Source of the DNA: Sphingobium sp. BYY-5
GTDB lineage: Bacteria; Pseudomonadota; Alphaproteobacteria; Sphingomonadales; Sphingomonadaceae
Direction of reading: 5' to 3'
Assembly (NCBI RefSeq): GCF_022758885.1
Contig: NZ_JALEBH010000001.1
Coordinates: 1,488,001 to 1,552,000, forward strand
Length of the DNA stretch: 64,000 nucleotides
Shown here: piece by piece, positions 35,291-44,501 of the stretch
Numbering within the stretch: the first letter of the stretch is position 1
Layout: each line of letters opens with the position of its first letter
Notes under the pieces: generated by a model
Told to the model about the DNA's origin: nothing
The model's input: the letters and a program-made list of their open reading frames with translations, nothing else
Databases searched by the model: none
Program-made: the position numbers and the translations under genes

Positions 35291-35706
35291 CGTCTTCCTT
35301 TGCAAGGTCACAATCAGGTCACAGCCGGAAAGTTCACACCGTCGCAGGTTCCGTTTTCTCGGACTTTTTTGCGGAAAAGGCGACGGGAATGCGACGCGGA
35401 CGCCACTCCCGCGCGGCCATGACGCGACAGATGCGCGCCATGAACGCAACAGTCACGCGCCACCTCGATCACAGCGACGCGACACCTGCGATACAGGGTG
35501 CGCCGCCTCTGCGGGAAGCGGGTGAACGAAGAGGCCGGATGCGGCAGGAGCATATTGTTGTCATGGAACAGGATTGACCAAAATAAATCCAACATTGGAA
35601 GGATTTTCTCCTGCCGGCGTCAGCCCTGCCCGGCGTAAAGAAAAGGTGCCTATGCCGTTTGCCAACCCGCTTCCCAAATGTGGGGACGGGAGCAAGCCAT
35701 AAGAAA
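35291..35706. other. Non-coding stretch between SGNH hydrolase and TonB receptor genes
   Basis: No convincing gene in about 415 bp. The right end (35652-35706) carries 'CGTTTGCCAACCCGCTT...AATGTGGG' sequence that also precedes repeat copy D at 57731, so it is part of the same repeat unit. Confidence 0.5.
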
Positions 35707-35729
35707 ATCCTCCCCTGTAAGGGGAGGAT
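35707..35729. repeat. Half copy of the CCTCCCC repeat
   Basis: A single hairpin, ATCCTCCCCTG-TAAGGGGAGGAT, equal to one terminal arm of the longer copies, directly beside the TonB receptor terminator. Confidence 0.7.
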
Positions 35730-35758
35730 AAAATAGGGCCGGCGTTGCGACCGGCCCT
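35726..35758 (-). terminator. Rho-independent terminator of the TonB receptor gene
   Basis: On the minus strand, AGGGCCGG-TCGCAACG-CCGGCCCT (8-bp GC stem) followed by ATTTTATCC, 22 bp after the receptor stop. Confidence 0.8.
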
Positions 35759-35780
35759 TGAGGATATCCCTGGGGGAGGA

Positions 35781-38690
35781 TCAGAAATTCGCCCGGATGC
35801 CGGCCATGACCGTGCGGCCGGGATAATAGACCGAGTAAGGGGCGTTATCATATTCGAAGAGGGTGCGGATCGGCTCGTTGGTGATGTTGAGCGCATCGAG
35901 CGTCAGGCGCACGCCATTGTTGAGGAAAGGCAGTTGATAGCCGGCCGACAGGTCGAGCTGGCCACGGGCGGCCGAACGCAGCGATGCATTCTGGATGCCG
36001 TTCTGCGGCCGGTTCACGGCGATCGCCTTGTCGTTCCAGACATAGTTCAGGCTGAACGACAGACCGTGATTTTCGTAGAAGCCCTGAAGGTTATACGAGT
36101 ATTTCGAAACGCCGGTCGCAACCAGGCCCGATGAGGAGGACTGGTCGAGATAGGTGCCGTTGGCGGAGAAGCCGAGGCCCTTCACGAGGAAATCGAGCGG
36201 CTGGACCCAGGTGACTTCCAGACCCTTGATCTTGAGGTCCCGCAGATTGACCGGACGGTTGACGGTTATCAACTGGTCCGCGATCGGAACGCCTGGCCTG
36301 CCCGGAACGCTGATCGTGCGCGCTTCCATAGCTTCACGCTGCGTAGACAACAGCGTATCGAACGGAATGCCCAGTGAACCGAACGTCCTCTCCTCGCCCA
36401 AAGTCACGGAAAAGCCTTGAATGTTTTTCATGAACAGCGAAAGGCCGATATAACCAATGCCACCGGTGTAGATTTCGCCACCCACATCATAATTGTCCGA
36501 CGTGTAAGGCTGCAAATTCGGGTTGCCCGCACTTGCGACAAGCGCCGAAGGATCGGAGAAAGTGATGCCCGGCAGAATCTGGCCAGCATCGGGCCTGGTC
36601 ATCGTGCGCGAGGCTGATGCGCGCAGCTTCACATTATCCAGGACATCATAGGTCAGGTTGATCGAGGGCAGGAAGTTTTCATATGTCGAGCCTGCCGTGA
36701 AATCGACCACGCTTCTGTCAGGCAGTTGCGTCGGTGCGACGACGAACTGCCTGGTCCGCGCATAACGCATACCTGTGTTGATATGCAGGTCACGACCGGC
36801 AATCGTGGTGACACCGTTCAGTTCGAAATAGGCGCCCCAAACCTTTTCATCCATATCGCCGGTCGCTCCGCCAGTGACCGCACCGATGGCTTGAGGCGCG
36901 CTGTCTCGGTAGCTGGCATAATTGGTCGCCTGTTTGATCGCATCGAAATCCGGGCGGATATATTGGGTGAAACCGATATCGCCGCTGGCCAGATGACCGA
37001 AATTGCTGGTCGATCCAGGGCTGAGATAGCCCGGGATCGCGCTGGTCGGAATCGAGCCTGTATTACCGAAACAGTCCGAGCCGCAGACAGAAGTCTGGTA
37101 ATTCTGGCTGTTGTCATAGGCACGGATCGTCCGCTGCGCCCGGTCATAGGCGGCACCGACCTTTACGTTAAACATCTCATCACCATAGGTGACGTCGAGA
37201 TGCGCGCCCTTGGTCTCGGTCGTGCGGCGCACCAGCGCGACATTCTGGCGATACCATCGCCAAAGACCGTTATTGGGATCGTTCAGATCGACATTGGTGG
37301 TGATCGACGGATAGTCGCCCTTGCCCGTATTGTCGTAATAAACGTCAACGCCCGATTGCGGCGCTGTCTGGAAGGCCCAGGTCGGCTGTTCGCGGAAGAA
37401 GCGGCTCTTCGACCAGTTGGCGCTCAGATCAACCTTGAGCATGTCGCTGGGCTGCCAACTGACGCTGGGGTTGATGTTCCAGAATTTCGTCGTCTGTTTG
37501 AACTGGCTCGCTTCCAGGAAGAAGGAGGAATTGGCGAAGGTGCCGCTGGTGACGACGCCATTATCGTCGACGGTCAGGTCGATCGGAATCATGCCACCCG
37601 TGGATGTCGCGCTGGTACCGGGGCCGGAATTACGTACCTGCCAGTTCATGATGAGCCGGTCATAATTGCGCTTGGACTTGGCCCACAGGCCGTCGAGGGC
37701 GAAATGCAATTCGTCGCTGGGGCGCCATTCGAGCGAGGCGAGCGCCGAGATGCGCGAACGATCACCCTCCGTCAGCGCCTGACGACCAAGGCGGGGGATG
37801 AGCGCGGTGCTGAGCTGGTCGCGCGTCAGGCCCGATGTCGCTACGACATCGACCGGTTGGCCGGCGACGAGGCCATGACCGGCATTATTCGGCACGACCG
37901 AAGCGTAGGAGAAATTATTGCCGCCCGGATCGCCAGCCCCCAGATTGCCATCGGTGTAACCCAGCGATTCAAAGCCGTCGACGCGGGTCTTGGTCTTCAC
38001 GCCGGCGACACCCAGCAGGATGCCGAAGGTGTCGCTGGTGTGGCTGGCGACGATCGCGCCGCGCGGGCTGATCCTGTCATTGCTGTCGGTGTACTGGCCC
38101 TGCGCCACGACGGTGACATGGGTGCCCGGCTTGTCGAAGGGACGCGCGTTGCGCAGGTTGACGGTGCCGGCGATGCCGCCCTCCAGCGTCGAGGGCGACG
38201 GGCTTTTCGCCAGGTCGAGGCGGGTGAAGAGTTCGGAGGGGAAGAAGTCGAGATCGACTTCGCGGTTGGCGCTGCCGCCGTTGGTGCCGCCGTCGGACGC
38301 GACCTGAAGCTGCGATCCGTTCAGCAATACGCGGGTGAAGCTGGGGCCAAGGCCACGGATCGCGACCTGGGTGCCTTCGCCGTTGATGTCGCGGTTGAGG
38401 CGAACGCCAGGCATCCGGTTCAGCGTTTCAGCGAGGTTGGTGGCGGGCAGCTTGCCGATATCCTCCGCGAAGATCGAGTCACCGAAGGCGACGGCGTCCT
38501 TCTTGGCATTGGTCGCGCTCTGGAGGCTGCCGCGGATGCCGGTGACGACGATGTCGGCGACGTCGCTGTCCTGCTGCGGCGCGGTGGTGGTGGCGTCGAC
38601 CTGCGCCAGGACGGCATGCGACAGCGTCAGCGAGCCGAGCGCGGAGGCCGCGAACAGCGCGATGCGAAAATGGCGGTTGCGTGAAGACAT
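35781..38690 (-). CDS. TonB-dependent outer-membrane receptor (oligosaccharide type)
   Basis: 969 residues. The ATG at 38690 has AGAGG at proper spacing; an ATG six bases upstream is too close. A signal peptide (ends 'SHAVLAQ') is followed by a TonB-box-like 'DIVVTGIRGSL', a plug domain ('LAETLNRMPGVRLNRDINGEGTQVAIRGLGPSF'-type, key GVRLNRD and RGLGP), and a barrel ending with an aromatic residue ('AGIRANF'). This is the TIGR01782 type common in Caulobacter, Xanthomonas and sphingomonads for plant glycan fragments. Two LacI-type operators lie 50-135 bp upstream, so it should be induced with the xylan genes. Confidence 0.93.
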   Translation of the reverse strand: MSSRNRHFRIALFAASALGSLTLSHAVLAQVDATTTAPQQDSDVADIVVTGIRGSLQSATNAKKDAVAFGDSIFAEDIGKLPATNLAETLNRMPGVRLNRDINGEGTQVAIRGLGPSFTRVLLNGSQLQVASDGGTNGGSANREVDLDFFPSELFTRLDLAKSPSPSTLEGGIAGTVNLRNARPFDKPGTHVTVVAQGQYTDSNDRISPRGAIVASHTSDTFGILLGVAGVKTKTRVDGFESLGYTDGNLGAGDPGGNNFSYASVVPNNAGHGLVAGQPVDVVATSGLTRDQLSTALIPRLGRQALTEGDRSRISALASLEWRPSDELHFALDGLWAKSKRNYDRLIMNWQVRNSGPGTSATSTGGMIPIDLTVDDNGVVTSGTFANSSFFLEASQFKQTTKFWNINPSVSWQPSDMLKVDLSANWSKSRFFREQPTWAFQTAPQSGVDVYYDNTGKGDYPSITTNVDLNDPNNGLWRWYRQNVALVRRTTETKGAHLDVTYGDEMFNVKVGAAYDRAQRTIRAYDNSQNYQTSVCGSDCFGNTGSIPTSAIPGYLSPGSTSNFGHLASGDIGFTQYIRPDFDAIKQATNYASYRDSAPQAIGAVTGGATGDMDEKVWGAYFELNGVTTIAGRDLHINTGMRYARTRQFVVAPTQLPDRSVVDFTAGSTYENFLPSINLTYDVLDNVKLRASASRTMTRPDAGQILPGITFSDPSALVASAGNPNLQPYTSDNYDVGGEIYTGGIGYIGLSLFMKNIQGFSVTLGEERTFGSLGIPFDTLLSTQREAMEARTISVPGRPGVPIADQLITVNRPVNLRDLKIKGLEVTWVQPLDFLVKGLGFSANGTYLDQSSSSGLVATGVSKYSYNLQGFYENHGLSFSLNYVWNDKAIAVNRPQNGIQNASLRSAARGQLDLSAGYQLPFLNNGVRLTLDALNITNEPIRTLFEYDNAPYSVYYPGRTVMAGIRANF

Positions 38691-38741
38691 GAGCATTTCC
38701 TCTCCCTGAGCGCGGCTCCCGACTCTCCGGTGAGCTTCAAC

Positions 38742-38755
38742 TGGTAGCGCTATCA
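38742..38755. promoter_or_regulatory. LacI-type operator upstream of the TonB receptor
   Basis: TGGTAGCGCTATCA, an imperfect palindrome with central AGCGCT, 51 bp before the receptor ATG. The identical 14-mer is at 58286-58299 before xylX. Confidence 0.72.
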
Positions 38756-38811
38756 ATAGCGCTTGGATATACGCCGTGTCTTTTTTGTCAAGACACAGCG
38801 TTTAGCGCTGG

Positions 38812-38824
38812 TGGTAACGGTATA
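38812..38824. promoter_or_regulatory. Second, weaker LacI-type half operator
   Basis: TGGTAACGGTATA, 57 bp upstream of the first operator and preceded by TTTAGCGCTGG; it shares the TGGTAACG half found at 52009-52022 and 54264-54277. Confidence 0.45.
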
Positions 38825-38877
38825 TTTTTTTTGGTGACTGTGTGAAAAATGCGCCGGAAGACACATTCCCCAAACCC

Positions 38878-41589
38878 TTATCGAGTGTGGCCCGATGTCG
38901 CGATTTCCACCTGCGCTTCGGCCAGACCCGCCGCGCGGGCGCGCACCACGATCCTGCCGGCCCGGCCCGGATCGCCCTTCACGATCACCAGCGCGAGGCC
39001 GTTGAACGCGGCGCGCTGGTGCGAGGGGAAGGCGGTCATGTCGGTCGGGTCGCCATTGTCCGTGGCGACGATTGCGCCCGGCCCTTCGATCGAGAAATCG
39101 ATCTGCTGCTTGGCGGCGGGGACGACATTGCCGTCCTTGTCCAGCACCCGGAGCGTCACGAAGCTGAGGTCGCGGCCGTCATCGGCGATGGCGGACCGGT
39201 CGGCGGCCAGCGACAGCTTGGCCGCCTCGCCCACGGTGCGGACCGTCTCCGTCGCCCAGGGCTGCCCCTTCTTCCAGGTGACGACCTTCACCTCGCCCGG
39301 CTCATAGGTCACATAGTCCCAGCGGAAGCGATATTCATAGTCGCGCTTCTTGATCTTCCCCTGTGACTTGCCGTTGACGAACAGCTCCGCCTCGTCGGCC
39401 GAGGAGAAGACATGGACCGGAGTGACCTGCCCCTCCCGCCCCGGCCAGTTCCAATGCGGCAGGATATGCGCGAATTTCAGGTCCGGCCGCCAGCGCGCCT
39501 GGTAGAGCCAGAAGCGATCCTTGGGGAAGCCGGCCAGATCGACGATGCCCGAATAGCTGCTGCGCGAGGTGTAATAGGGCGTCGGCTCGCCCAGATAGTC
39601 GAAGCCGGTCCAGACAAATTCGCCCGCGACATAGGGGTTCTGGTCGTCGGCCGCCCAGACCCGGTCGGCGGACGAGCCGAAGTCGGAGGCGTGCAGTTCA
39701 TAAGCCGACACCTGATGCGTGTCGGGATTGCCGCCCGACCAGGGGCGCACCGGCCCGCTGATCGCGCCCGCGACCGGGAACATATATTCGCCCCGGCTGG
39801 AGAGCGCGGAGGCGCTTTCGGTGCTGAGGATCATCTTGTCGGGGAATTTCGCGCGGAAAGCGGGATATTGGCCGACGATGCCGCGTATCCCCGCGCCCTG
39901 ATAGTTGAGGCTGATGACGTCCACCTTGGTCGGCAGCAGCATGTCCGCCTTGGCATAGTTCATCGCGCTGGTCGCGGGGCGGGTCGGGTCTTCCTCATGC
40001 GCGATGGCGACCAGTTCGCGGCCGATCTTCGCGCCCGGTTCGCCGTCATATTGCTCGCCGACCTCGTTGCCGATGCTCCATAGGATGATCGAGGGATGGT
40101 TGCGGTCGCGGCGCAGCATGGCGCGCGCGTCAGCCTCGTGCCAGTCGGGGAAGATCAGGTGGAAGTCGTGCGGCGTCTTCTTCTTTTCCCAACTGTCGAA
40201 CACCTCGTCCATCACCAGGAACCCCATCTGGTCGGTGAGTTCGAGCAGTTCGGGCGCGGGCGGATTGTGGCTCATGCGGATGGCGTTGGTGCCCATGTCG
40301 CGGAGGATTTCGAGCTGACGCTGGGCCGCACGCCGGTTGAAGGCCGCGCCGATCGCGCCCAGGTCATGATGATTATTGACCCCGCGCACCGGGATATGTT
40401 CGCCGTTGACGATCACGCCCTTGTCGGGATCGAACCGGATGTCGCGCACGCCGAACCGGGTTTCGTAACTGTCGATTGACCTGCCGCCCTGCGTCACGGT
40501 GGAGACGGCGACATAGCGGTTGGGCTGCTGCGTCGGGGGCGGACCCCATAGGCGCGGACTGGAGAGGATGGTCGAGCCGTTCAGCACCGCCTTGGCGCCG
40601 GGCGCGATGCTGGCGGACTGGCGGGGGATGCTGGCGACGGGGCGGCCGATGCGCTTGCCGTTCGCGTCCAGCGCATAGAGGGCGGTCGCCACCTCCACCT
40701 GCGCGGGGGTGTCGCCGTCATTGTCGAGGGTGAGGCTGAGGGCGACGGTCGCCTGGTCCTTGCTGACCTGGGGCGTGCGGACGATGCTGCCCCACTGGCC
40801 GACATGGACCTTGTTCGTGGTCGTCAGATAGATGTCGCGATAGAGGCCGCCGCCCGGATACCAGCGCGCCGACGCCTGCGGATTGTCGAGGCGGATCGCA
40901 AGCTGATTGCGCGCGCCCGGCACCGCATAAGGGGTCAGGTCGAGGCGGAAGCTGTTATAGCCATAGGGCCAGCCGCCCACGAGCTTCCCGTTCAGCCATA
41001 CGGTGGCGTAGGACATCGCCCCTTCGACATCGAGGAAGAGGGATTTGCCCTTGTCGCTCGCCGGAATGTCGAGCGCCTTGCGATACCAGCCGATGCCCCA
41101 ACTGGGCAGGCGGCCCATGCCGCCATAGGGGCCGTCCTTGATGAACGGCCCGGCGATCGCCCAGTCATGCGGCAGGTCGACATGGGTCCAGCCGCTGTCG
41201 TCGAAATTCGCCTGGACATAGGGCACGTCGCCGCCGGGATTGCCCGCCGGGCGGACATGATGCTTCGCCGGGTCGTTGATGAAGGGATTGGCGCTGGGGA
41301 GAATCCAGGGCTTCAGAACCTGCGTCCCGCTGTCATCCACCTTCACGGCGGCGTCGGGACGGGCGTCGGCGACCTTGCCGTCGCCCGTGTCCTCTATGGG
41401 AGGGCGAACATCATAGCGCAGGTCGGTGGTGAGGCCCGCCGGATCGCCTTTGGTAAAGCGCCAGTCGCGGCTGATCGACACGCTGTCGCGGGCCAGCGCA
41501 CCCTGCGCGAGCAGGCAGCCCGCGAGCATGATCGCCCATGCGGAGGGTGCCCATAGCCGATCGGATCGCGATATCGTGATGGTCGTCAT
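38878..41589 (-). CDS. Exported glycoside hydrolase family 2 enzyme (beta-galactosidase/glucuronidase type)
   Basis: 903 residues from ATG 41589 (AGAAGG upstream). Signal peptide ends near 'QGALA'. Order: GH2 sugar-binding jelly roll (about 130-260), Ig-like domain (265-385), TIM barrel (390-690) with acid/base Glu in 'SIGNEVGEQ' (about 509) and nucleophile Glu in 'ILSTESAS' (about 591), DUF4982-type domain ('VHVFSSADEAELFVNGKSQG'), and an Ig-like C-terminus. Both catalytic residues are present. Linked to uronate genes, so a beta-glucuronidase or beta-galactosidase acting on plant side chains is likely; exact specificity is not readable. Starts 27 bp after uxuB. Confidence 0.88.
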   Translation of the reverse strand: MTTITISRSDRLWAPSAWAIMLAGCLLAQGALARDSVSISRDWRFTKGDPAGLTTDLRYDVRPPIEDTGDGKVADARPDAAVKVDDSGTQVLKPWILPSANPFINDPAKHHVRPAGNPGGDVPYVQANFDDSGWTHVDLPHDWAIAGPFIKDGPYGGMGRLPSWGIGWYRKALDIPASDKGKSLFLDVEGAMSYATVWLNGKLVGGWPYGYNSFRLDLTPYAVPGARNQLAIRLDNPQASARWYPGGGLYRDIYLTTTNKVHVGQWGSIVRTPQVSKDQATVALSLTLDNDGDTPAQVEVATALYALDANGKRIGRPVASIPRQSASIAPGAKAVLNGSTILSSPRLWGPPPTQQPNRYVAVSTVTQGGRSIDSYETRFGVRDIRFDPDKGVIVNGEHIPVRGVNNHHDLGAIGAAFNRRAAQRQLEILRDMGTNAIRMSHNPPAPELLELTDQMGFLVMDEVFDSWEKKKTPHDFHLIFPDWHEADARAMLRRDRNHPSIILWSIGNEVGEQYDGEPGAKIGRELVAIAHEEDPTRPATSAMNYAKADMLLPTKVDVISLNYQGAGIRGIVGQYPAFRAKFPDKMILSTESASALSSRGEYMFPVAGAISGPVRPWSGGNPDTHQVSAYELHASDFGSSADRVWAADDQNPYVAGEFVWTGFDYLGEPTPYYTSRSSYSGIVDLAGFPKDRFWLYQARWRPDLKFAHILPHWNWPGREGQVTPVHVFSSADEAELFVNGKSQGKIKKRDYEYRFRWDYVTYEPGEVKVVTWKKGQPWATETVRTVGEAAKLSLAADRSAIADDGRDLSFVTLRVLDKDGNVVPAAKQQIDFSIEGPGAIVATDNGDPTDMTAFPSHQRAAFNGLALVIVKGDPGRAGRIVVRARAAGLAEAQVEIATSGHTR

Positions 41590-41616
41590 GGGCACCTTCT
41601 GCTTGGGAGTGTCGTG

Positions 41617-43083
41617 TCAGGCCGTAAAATGGCCGAGCGCCGCGCGGGCACCGTCACTTTCGAGGATGGTCAGCCAGCGCGTGAGCGCGCCACGGAAAGC
41701 CTCGCTGTCTGCCAGAGCCGGCGGCACCACCGCGTCGAAGGCAAGGATCGCGGCGACGCGCGCCTCCGGCGTGGCGGCACCGGCCAGCGCGGCGGCGATG
41801 GCGTCGGCCAGCGGATCGTCCACGACATGAGCGTTGCCAAGATCGTCCCGCCCCGCCTGCCAGCGAACCCAGGCAGCCACCGCGAGCGACAGGGCATCGA
41901 TCCCCTGCCCCTTGTCGAGCCGCGCGGCGATGGTGGCGAGCAGGCGCTGGGGCAGCTTCTGCGATCCGTCCATCGCGATCTGGCGGGTGCGGTGCTTGAG
42001 CGTGGGATTGTCGAACCGGGCCATGAGGTCGCGGCGATAGGCGGCGACATCCAGTTCGAGCGGCGGCGAGAGGGTGGTTTCCGCCTCGTCCCAAAGGCTT
42101 TCGACGAAGAGGCGCGCTTCGGGCAGGGCCAGCACTTCATGGACATGGTCGATAGCGGCCAGGCCGCCTAGGTAGGCGATGCCACTATGCGACCCGTTGA
42201 GCAGGCGCAGCTTCGCCTCCTCCCAGGGGGCGACCGCCGCCGTCACCTGAACGCCTGCGCCGAAATCGGGGCGCGGGCCGCAGAAACGATCCTCTATCAC
42301 CCATTGGAGGAAGGGTTCGGTCTTGACCATGGCCTGATCTTCCAGGCCGAGGCGCATCGAAAGCGCGGCGATATCCTCCGCCGTGGTGGCGGGGACGATG
42401 CGGTCGACCATGGTCTGGGGGAACGCCCCCTCCCCCGCGATCCAGTCGGCAAGGTCGGCGTCATGGCGGCGCGCCAGTTCGATCACCGCATCGCGCAGCC
42501 GCGTGCCGTTATGCGGCAGATTGTCGCAACTGATGGCGGTGAAGGGCGGCAGGCCCGCCGCGCGCCGGGTGGCCAGCGCCGCGACCAGATAGCCCGGCGC
42601 GGTCTGCGGATTGTCCAGCGAGGCGATGTCGGCGGCGAGTTGCGGGTCGTTTTCAATCAGCGCGCCGGTGGCGGGATCGAGCTTATAGCCCTTCTCCGTG
42701 ATGGTGAGCGTCACGATATGGGTGTCGGGCGAGGCGAGCGCGGCGAGCAGCGCCTGCGGATCGTCCGGCGCGACGATCACGCGCTGCACCGCGCCGATCA
42801 CCCGCGCCTGCTCGGCCGATCCGTCGCGCACCAGCATGGTGTAGAGGCCGTCCTGCGGCGCCATCTGGTCGCGCACCCGCGGCGATCGCAGCGAGGCGGC
42901 GGTGATGCCCCAGCGCAGGTCGCCCGCGTTCAGCGCATCGTCGAACACCACCGCCTGATGCGCGCGGTGGAAGGCGCCGATGCCCAGATGCACGACGCCG
43001 CTGGTGACGGCAGCGCGATCATAAGCGGGGCGGACGACATCGGCCGGCAAGTCGGGAAGCGCCTTCGTGGACAGGCGCGTCAC
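41617..43083 (-). CDS. uxuB: D-fructuronate reductase (mannitol dehydrogenase family)
   Basis: 488 residues. The start codon is GTG, overlapping the uxaC stop as GTGA. It is a long-chain NAD-dependent polyol dehydrogenase: Rossmann start 'VVHLGIGAFHRAHQAV', 'NGTRLRDAV' and 'DRIVPATT' in the middle, and the active-site helix 'KLRLLNGSHSGIAYLG' with the Lys and His of the family. It reduces D-fructuronate to D-mannonate, taking the product of UxaC and feeding ManD. Altronate/tagaturonate reduction is a weaker alternative given the adjacent mannonate dehydratase. Confidence 0.9.
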   Translation of the reverse strand: MTRLSTKALPDLPADVVRPAYDRAAVTSGVVHLGIGAFHRAHQAVVFDDALNAGDLRWGITAASLRSPRVRDQMAPQDGLYTMLVRDGSAEQARVIGAVQRVIVAPDDPQALLAALASPDTHIVTLTITEKGYKLDPATGALIENDPQLAADIASLDNPQTAPGYLVAALATRRAAGLPPFTAISCDNLPHNGTRLRDAVIELARRHDADLADWIAGEGAFPQTMVDRIVPATTAEDIAALSMRLGLEDQAMVKTEPFLQWVIEDRFCGPRPDFGAGVQVTAAVAPWEEAKLRLLNGSHSGIAYLGGLAAIDHVHEVLALPEARLFVESLWDEAETTLSPPLELDVAAYRRDLMARFDNPTLKHRTRQIAMDGSQKLPQRLLATIAARLDKGQGIDALSLAVAAWVRWQAGRDDLGNAHVVDDPLADAIAAALAGAATPEARVAAILAFDAVVPPALADSEAFRGALTRWLTILESDGARAALGHFTA

Positions 43084-44501
43084 AGCTTGTACGCCTTCTT
43101 CACCAGATCATAGGCGAGCGCATGGGCGACTTCGAACGCTTCATCCGCCTCCAGCCGATGTTCGGCGACGAGCTGGGCAAGCCAGGCGCAATCCATGCGG
43201 CGGGCGACGTCATGACGCGCCGGGATCGACAGGAAGGCGCGGGTGTCGTCGTTGAAGCCGACCGTATTGTAGAATCCCGCCGTCTCCGTCGCGCGCTCGC
43301 GGAAGCGGCGCATCCCTTCGGGGCTGTCATGGAACCACCAGGGCGGACCCAGCTTGAGCGCGGGATAATGGCCGGCGAGCGGGGCCAGTTCGCGCGAATA
43401 GACATCCTCGTCCAGGGTGAAGAGGATCAGGGTCAAGCGCGGGTCGTTGCCGTAAAGGTCGAGCAGGGGCTTGAGCGCGGACACGAACTCACCGGCGGTC
43501 GGGATGTCGGCCCCCTTGTCCTTGCCGAAGCGGGCGCGCACGCCGTCATTATGGTTGCGGTGGACGCCCGGATGCAGCTGCATCACCATGCCGTCCTGGG
43601 TCGACAGGCGCGCCATTTCGGTCAGCATATGGCCGCGGAACAGTTCGGCCTCCTTGGCCGTGGCGGGGCCGGTCGTGACCCTGGCGTAGAGCGCCTCGAT
43701 CTCTTCGCGCGGCAGGTTGGCGGTGAAGGCGGACGGGTGGCCATGGTCAGTGGAGGTGGCGCCCGCCTCGCGGAAATCGGCGCGGCGCTTTTCATGGGTG
43801 CGCAGATAACCCGCATAGCTGCCCGCATCCTCGCCAGCCATGGCGCAGAAACGCTGCACATTGTCGATGAACTTCGGATCGTCCGGGTCCAGCACCGGGT
43901 CGGGGCGATAGGCGGTGACGACCTTGCCGCTCCAGCCCGACGCACGGAGCGCGCGATGATGGTCGAGCGGATCGAGCGGTCCTTCGGTCGTGGCGATCAC
44001 TTCGATATTATAGCGTTCGAACAAAGCGCGCGGACGGAAGGCGTCGGTCTTCAACGCGGCGTCGATGATGTCGTAATAATGGTCGGCCGTCTCCGGCTCC
44101 AGCCGCACGTCGATGCCGAACGCCTCGGCAAAGACCCAGTCCAGCCACATGCGCGAGGGCGTGCCACGGAAGAGGTGATAATTGGCCGCGAACCGATGCC
44201 AGATGGCGCGCGGATCACCTGCCGTCGCGCTGCCGTCGATCGTGGGGACGCCCAGTTCCTCCAGCTTCACGCCCTGGCTGTACAGCATCCGGAACACATA
44301 ATGGTCCGGCACGATCAGCAGGTCGGCGGGATTGGCGAAAGGTTCGTCATAGGCGAACCAGCGCGGATCGGTGTGGCCATGGGGGCTGACGATCGGCAGA
44401 TCCTTGACCGTGGCGTAGAGCGCGCGGGCGATGTCGCGCGTTTTCGGGTCGGACGGGAACAGGCGATCGGGGTGAAGACGGAGGGGTTTGGTCACGGTCA
44501 T
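43080..44501 (-). CDS. uxaC: Uronate (glucuronate/galacturonate) isomerase
   Basis: 473 residues from ATG 44501, which overlaps the transporter stop as ATGA with AAAGGAG upstream. It is an amidohydrolase-superfamily isomerase: 'IVSPHGHTDPRWF' (metal-binding HxH), 'HPSAF', 'QLHPGVHRNHN', 'PPWWFHDSPEGM' and the late 'GFNDDTRAFLSIPARHDVARR' with catalytic Asp/Arg. It converts D-glucuronate to D-fructuronate in the cytoplasm, the first intracellular step after uptake of glucuronate released by the GH67/GH2 enzymes. Confidence 0.95.
   Translation of the reverse strand: MTVTKPLRLHPDRLFPSDPKTRDIARALYATVKDLPIVSPHGHTDPRWFAYDEPFANPADLLIVPDHYVFRMLYSQGVKLEELGVPTIDGSATAGDPRAIWHRFAANYHLFRGTPSRMWLDWVFAEAFGIDVRLEPETADHYYDIIDAALKTDAFRPRALFERYNIEVIATTEGPLDPLDHHRALRASGWSGKVVTAYRPDPVLDPDDPKFIDNVQRFCAMAGEDAGSYAGYLRTHEKRRADFREAGATSTDHGHPSAFTANLPREEIEALYARVTTGPATAKEAELFRGHMLTEMARLSTQDGMVMQLHPGVHRNHNDGVRARFGKDKGADIPTAGEFVSALKPLLDLYGNDPRLTLILFTLDEDVYSRELAPLAGHYPALKLGPPWWFHDSPEGMRRFRERATETAGFYNTVGFNDDTRAFLSIPARHDVARRMDCAWLAQLVAEHRLEADEAFEVAHALAYDLVKKAYKL

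Noticed and set aside
35291..35595. Possible small genes in the SGNH-TonB receptor gap on either strand
   Set aside because: Arg/His-rich translations without ribosome sites or codon bias; treated as non-coding.
36726..38684. Long plus-strand frame (652 codons) opposite the TonB receptor
   Set aside because: No recognisable motif; the minus-strand receptor explains the openness of the frame.
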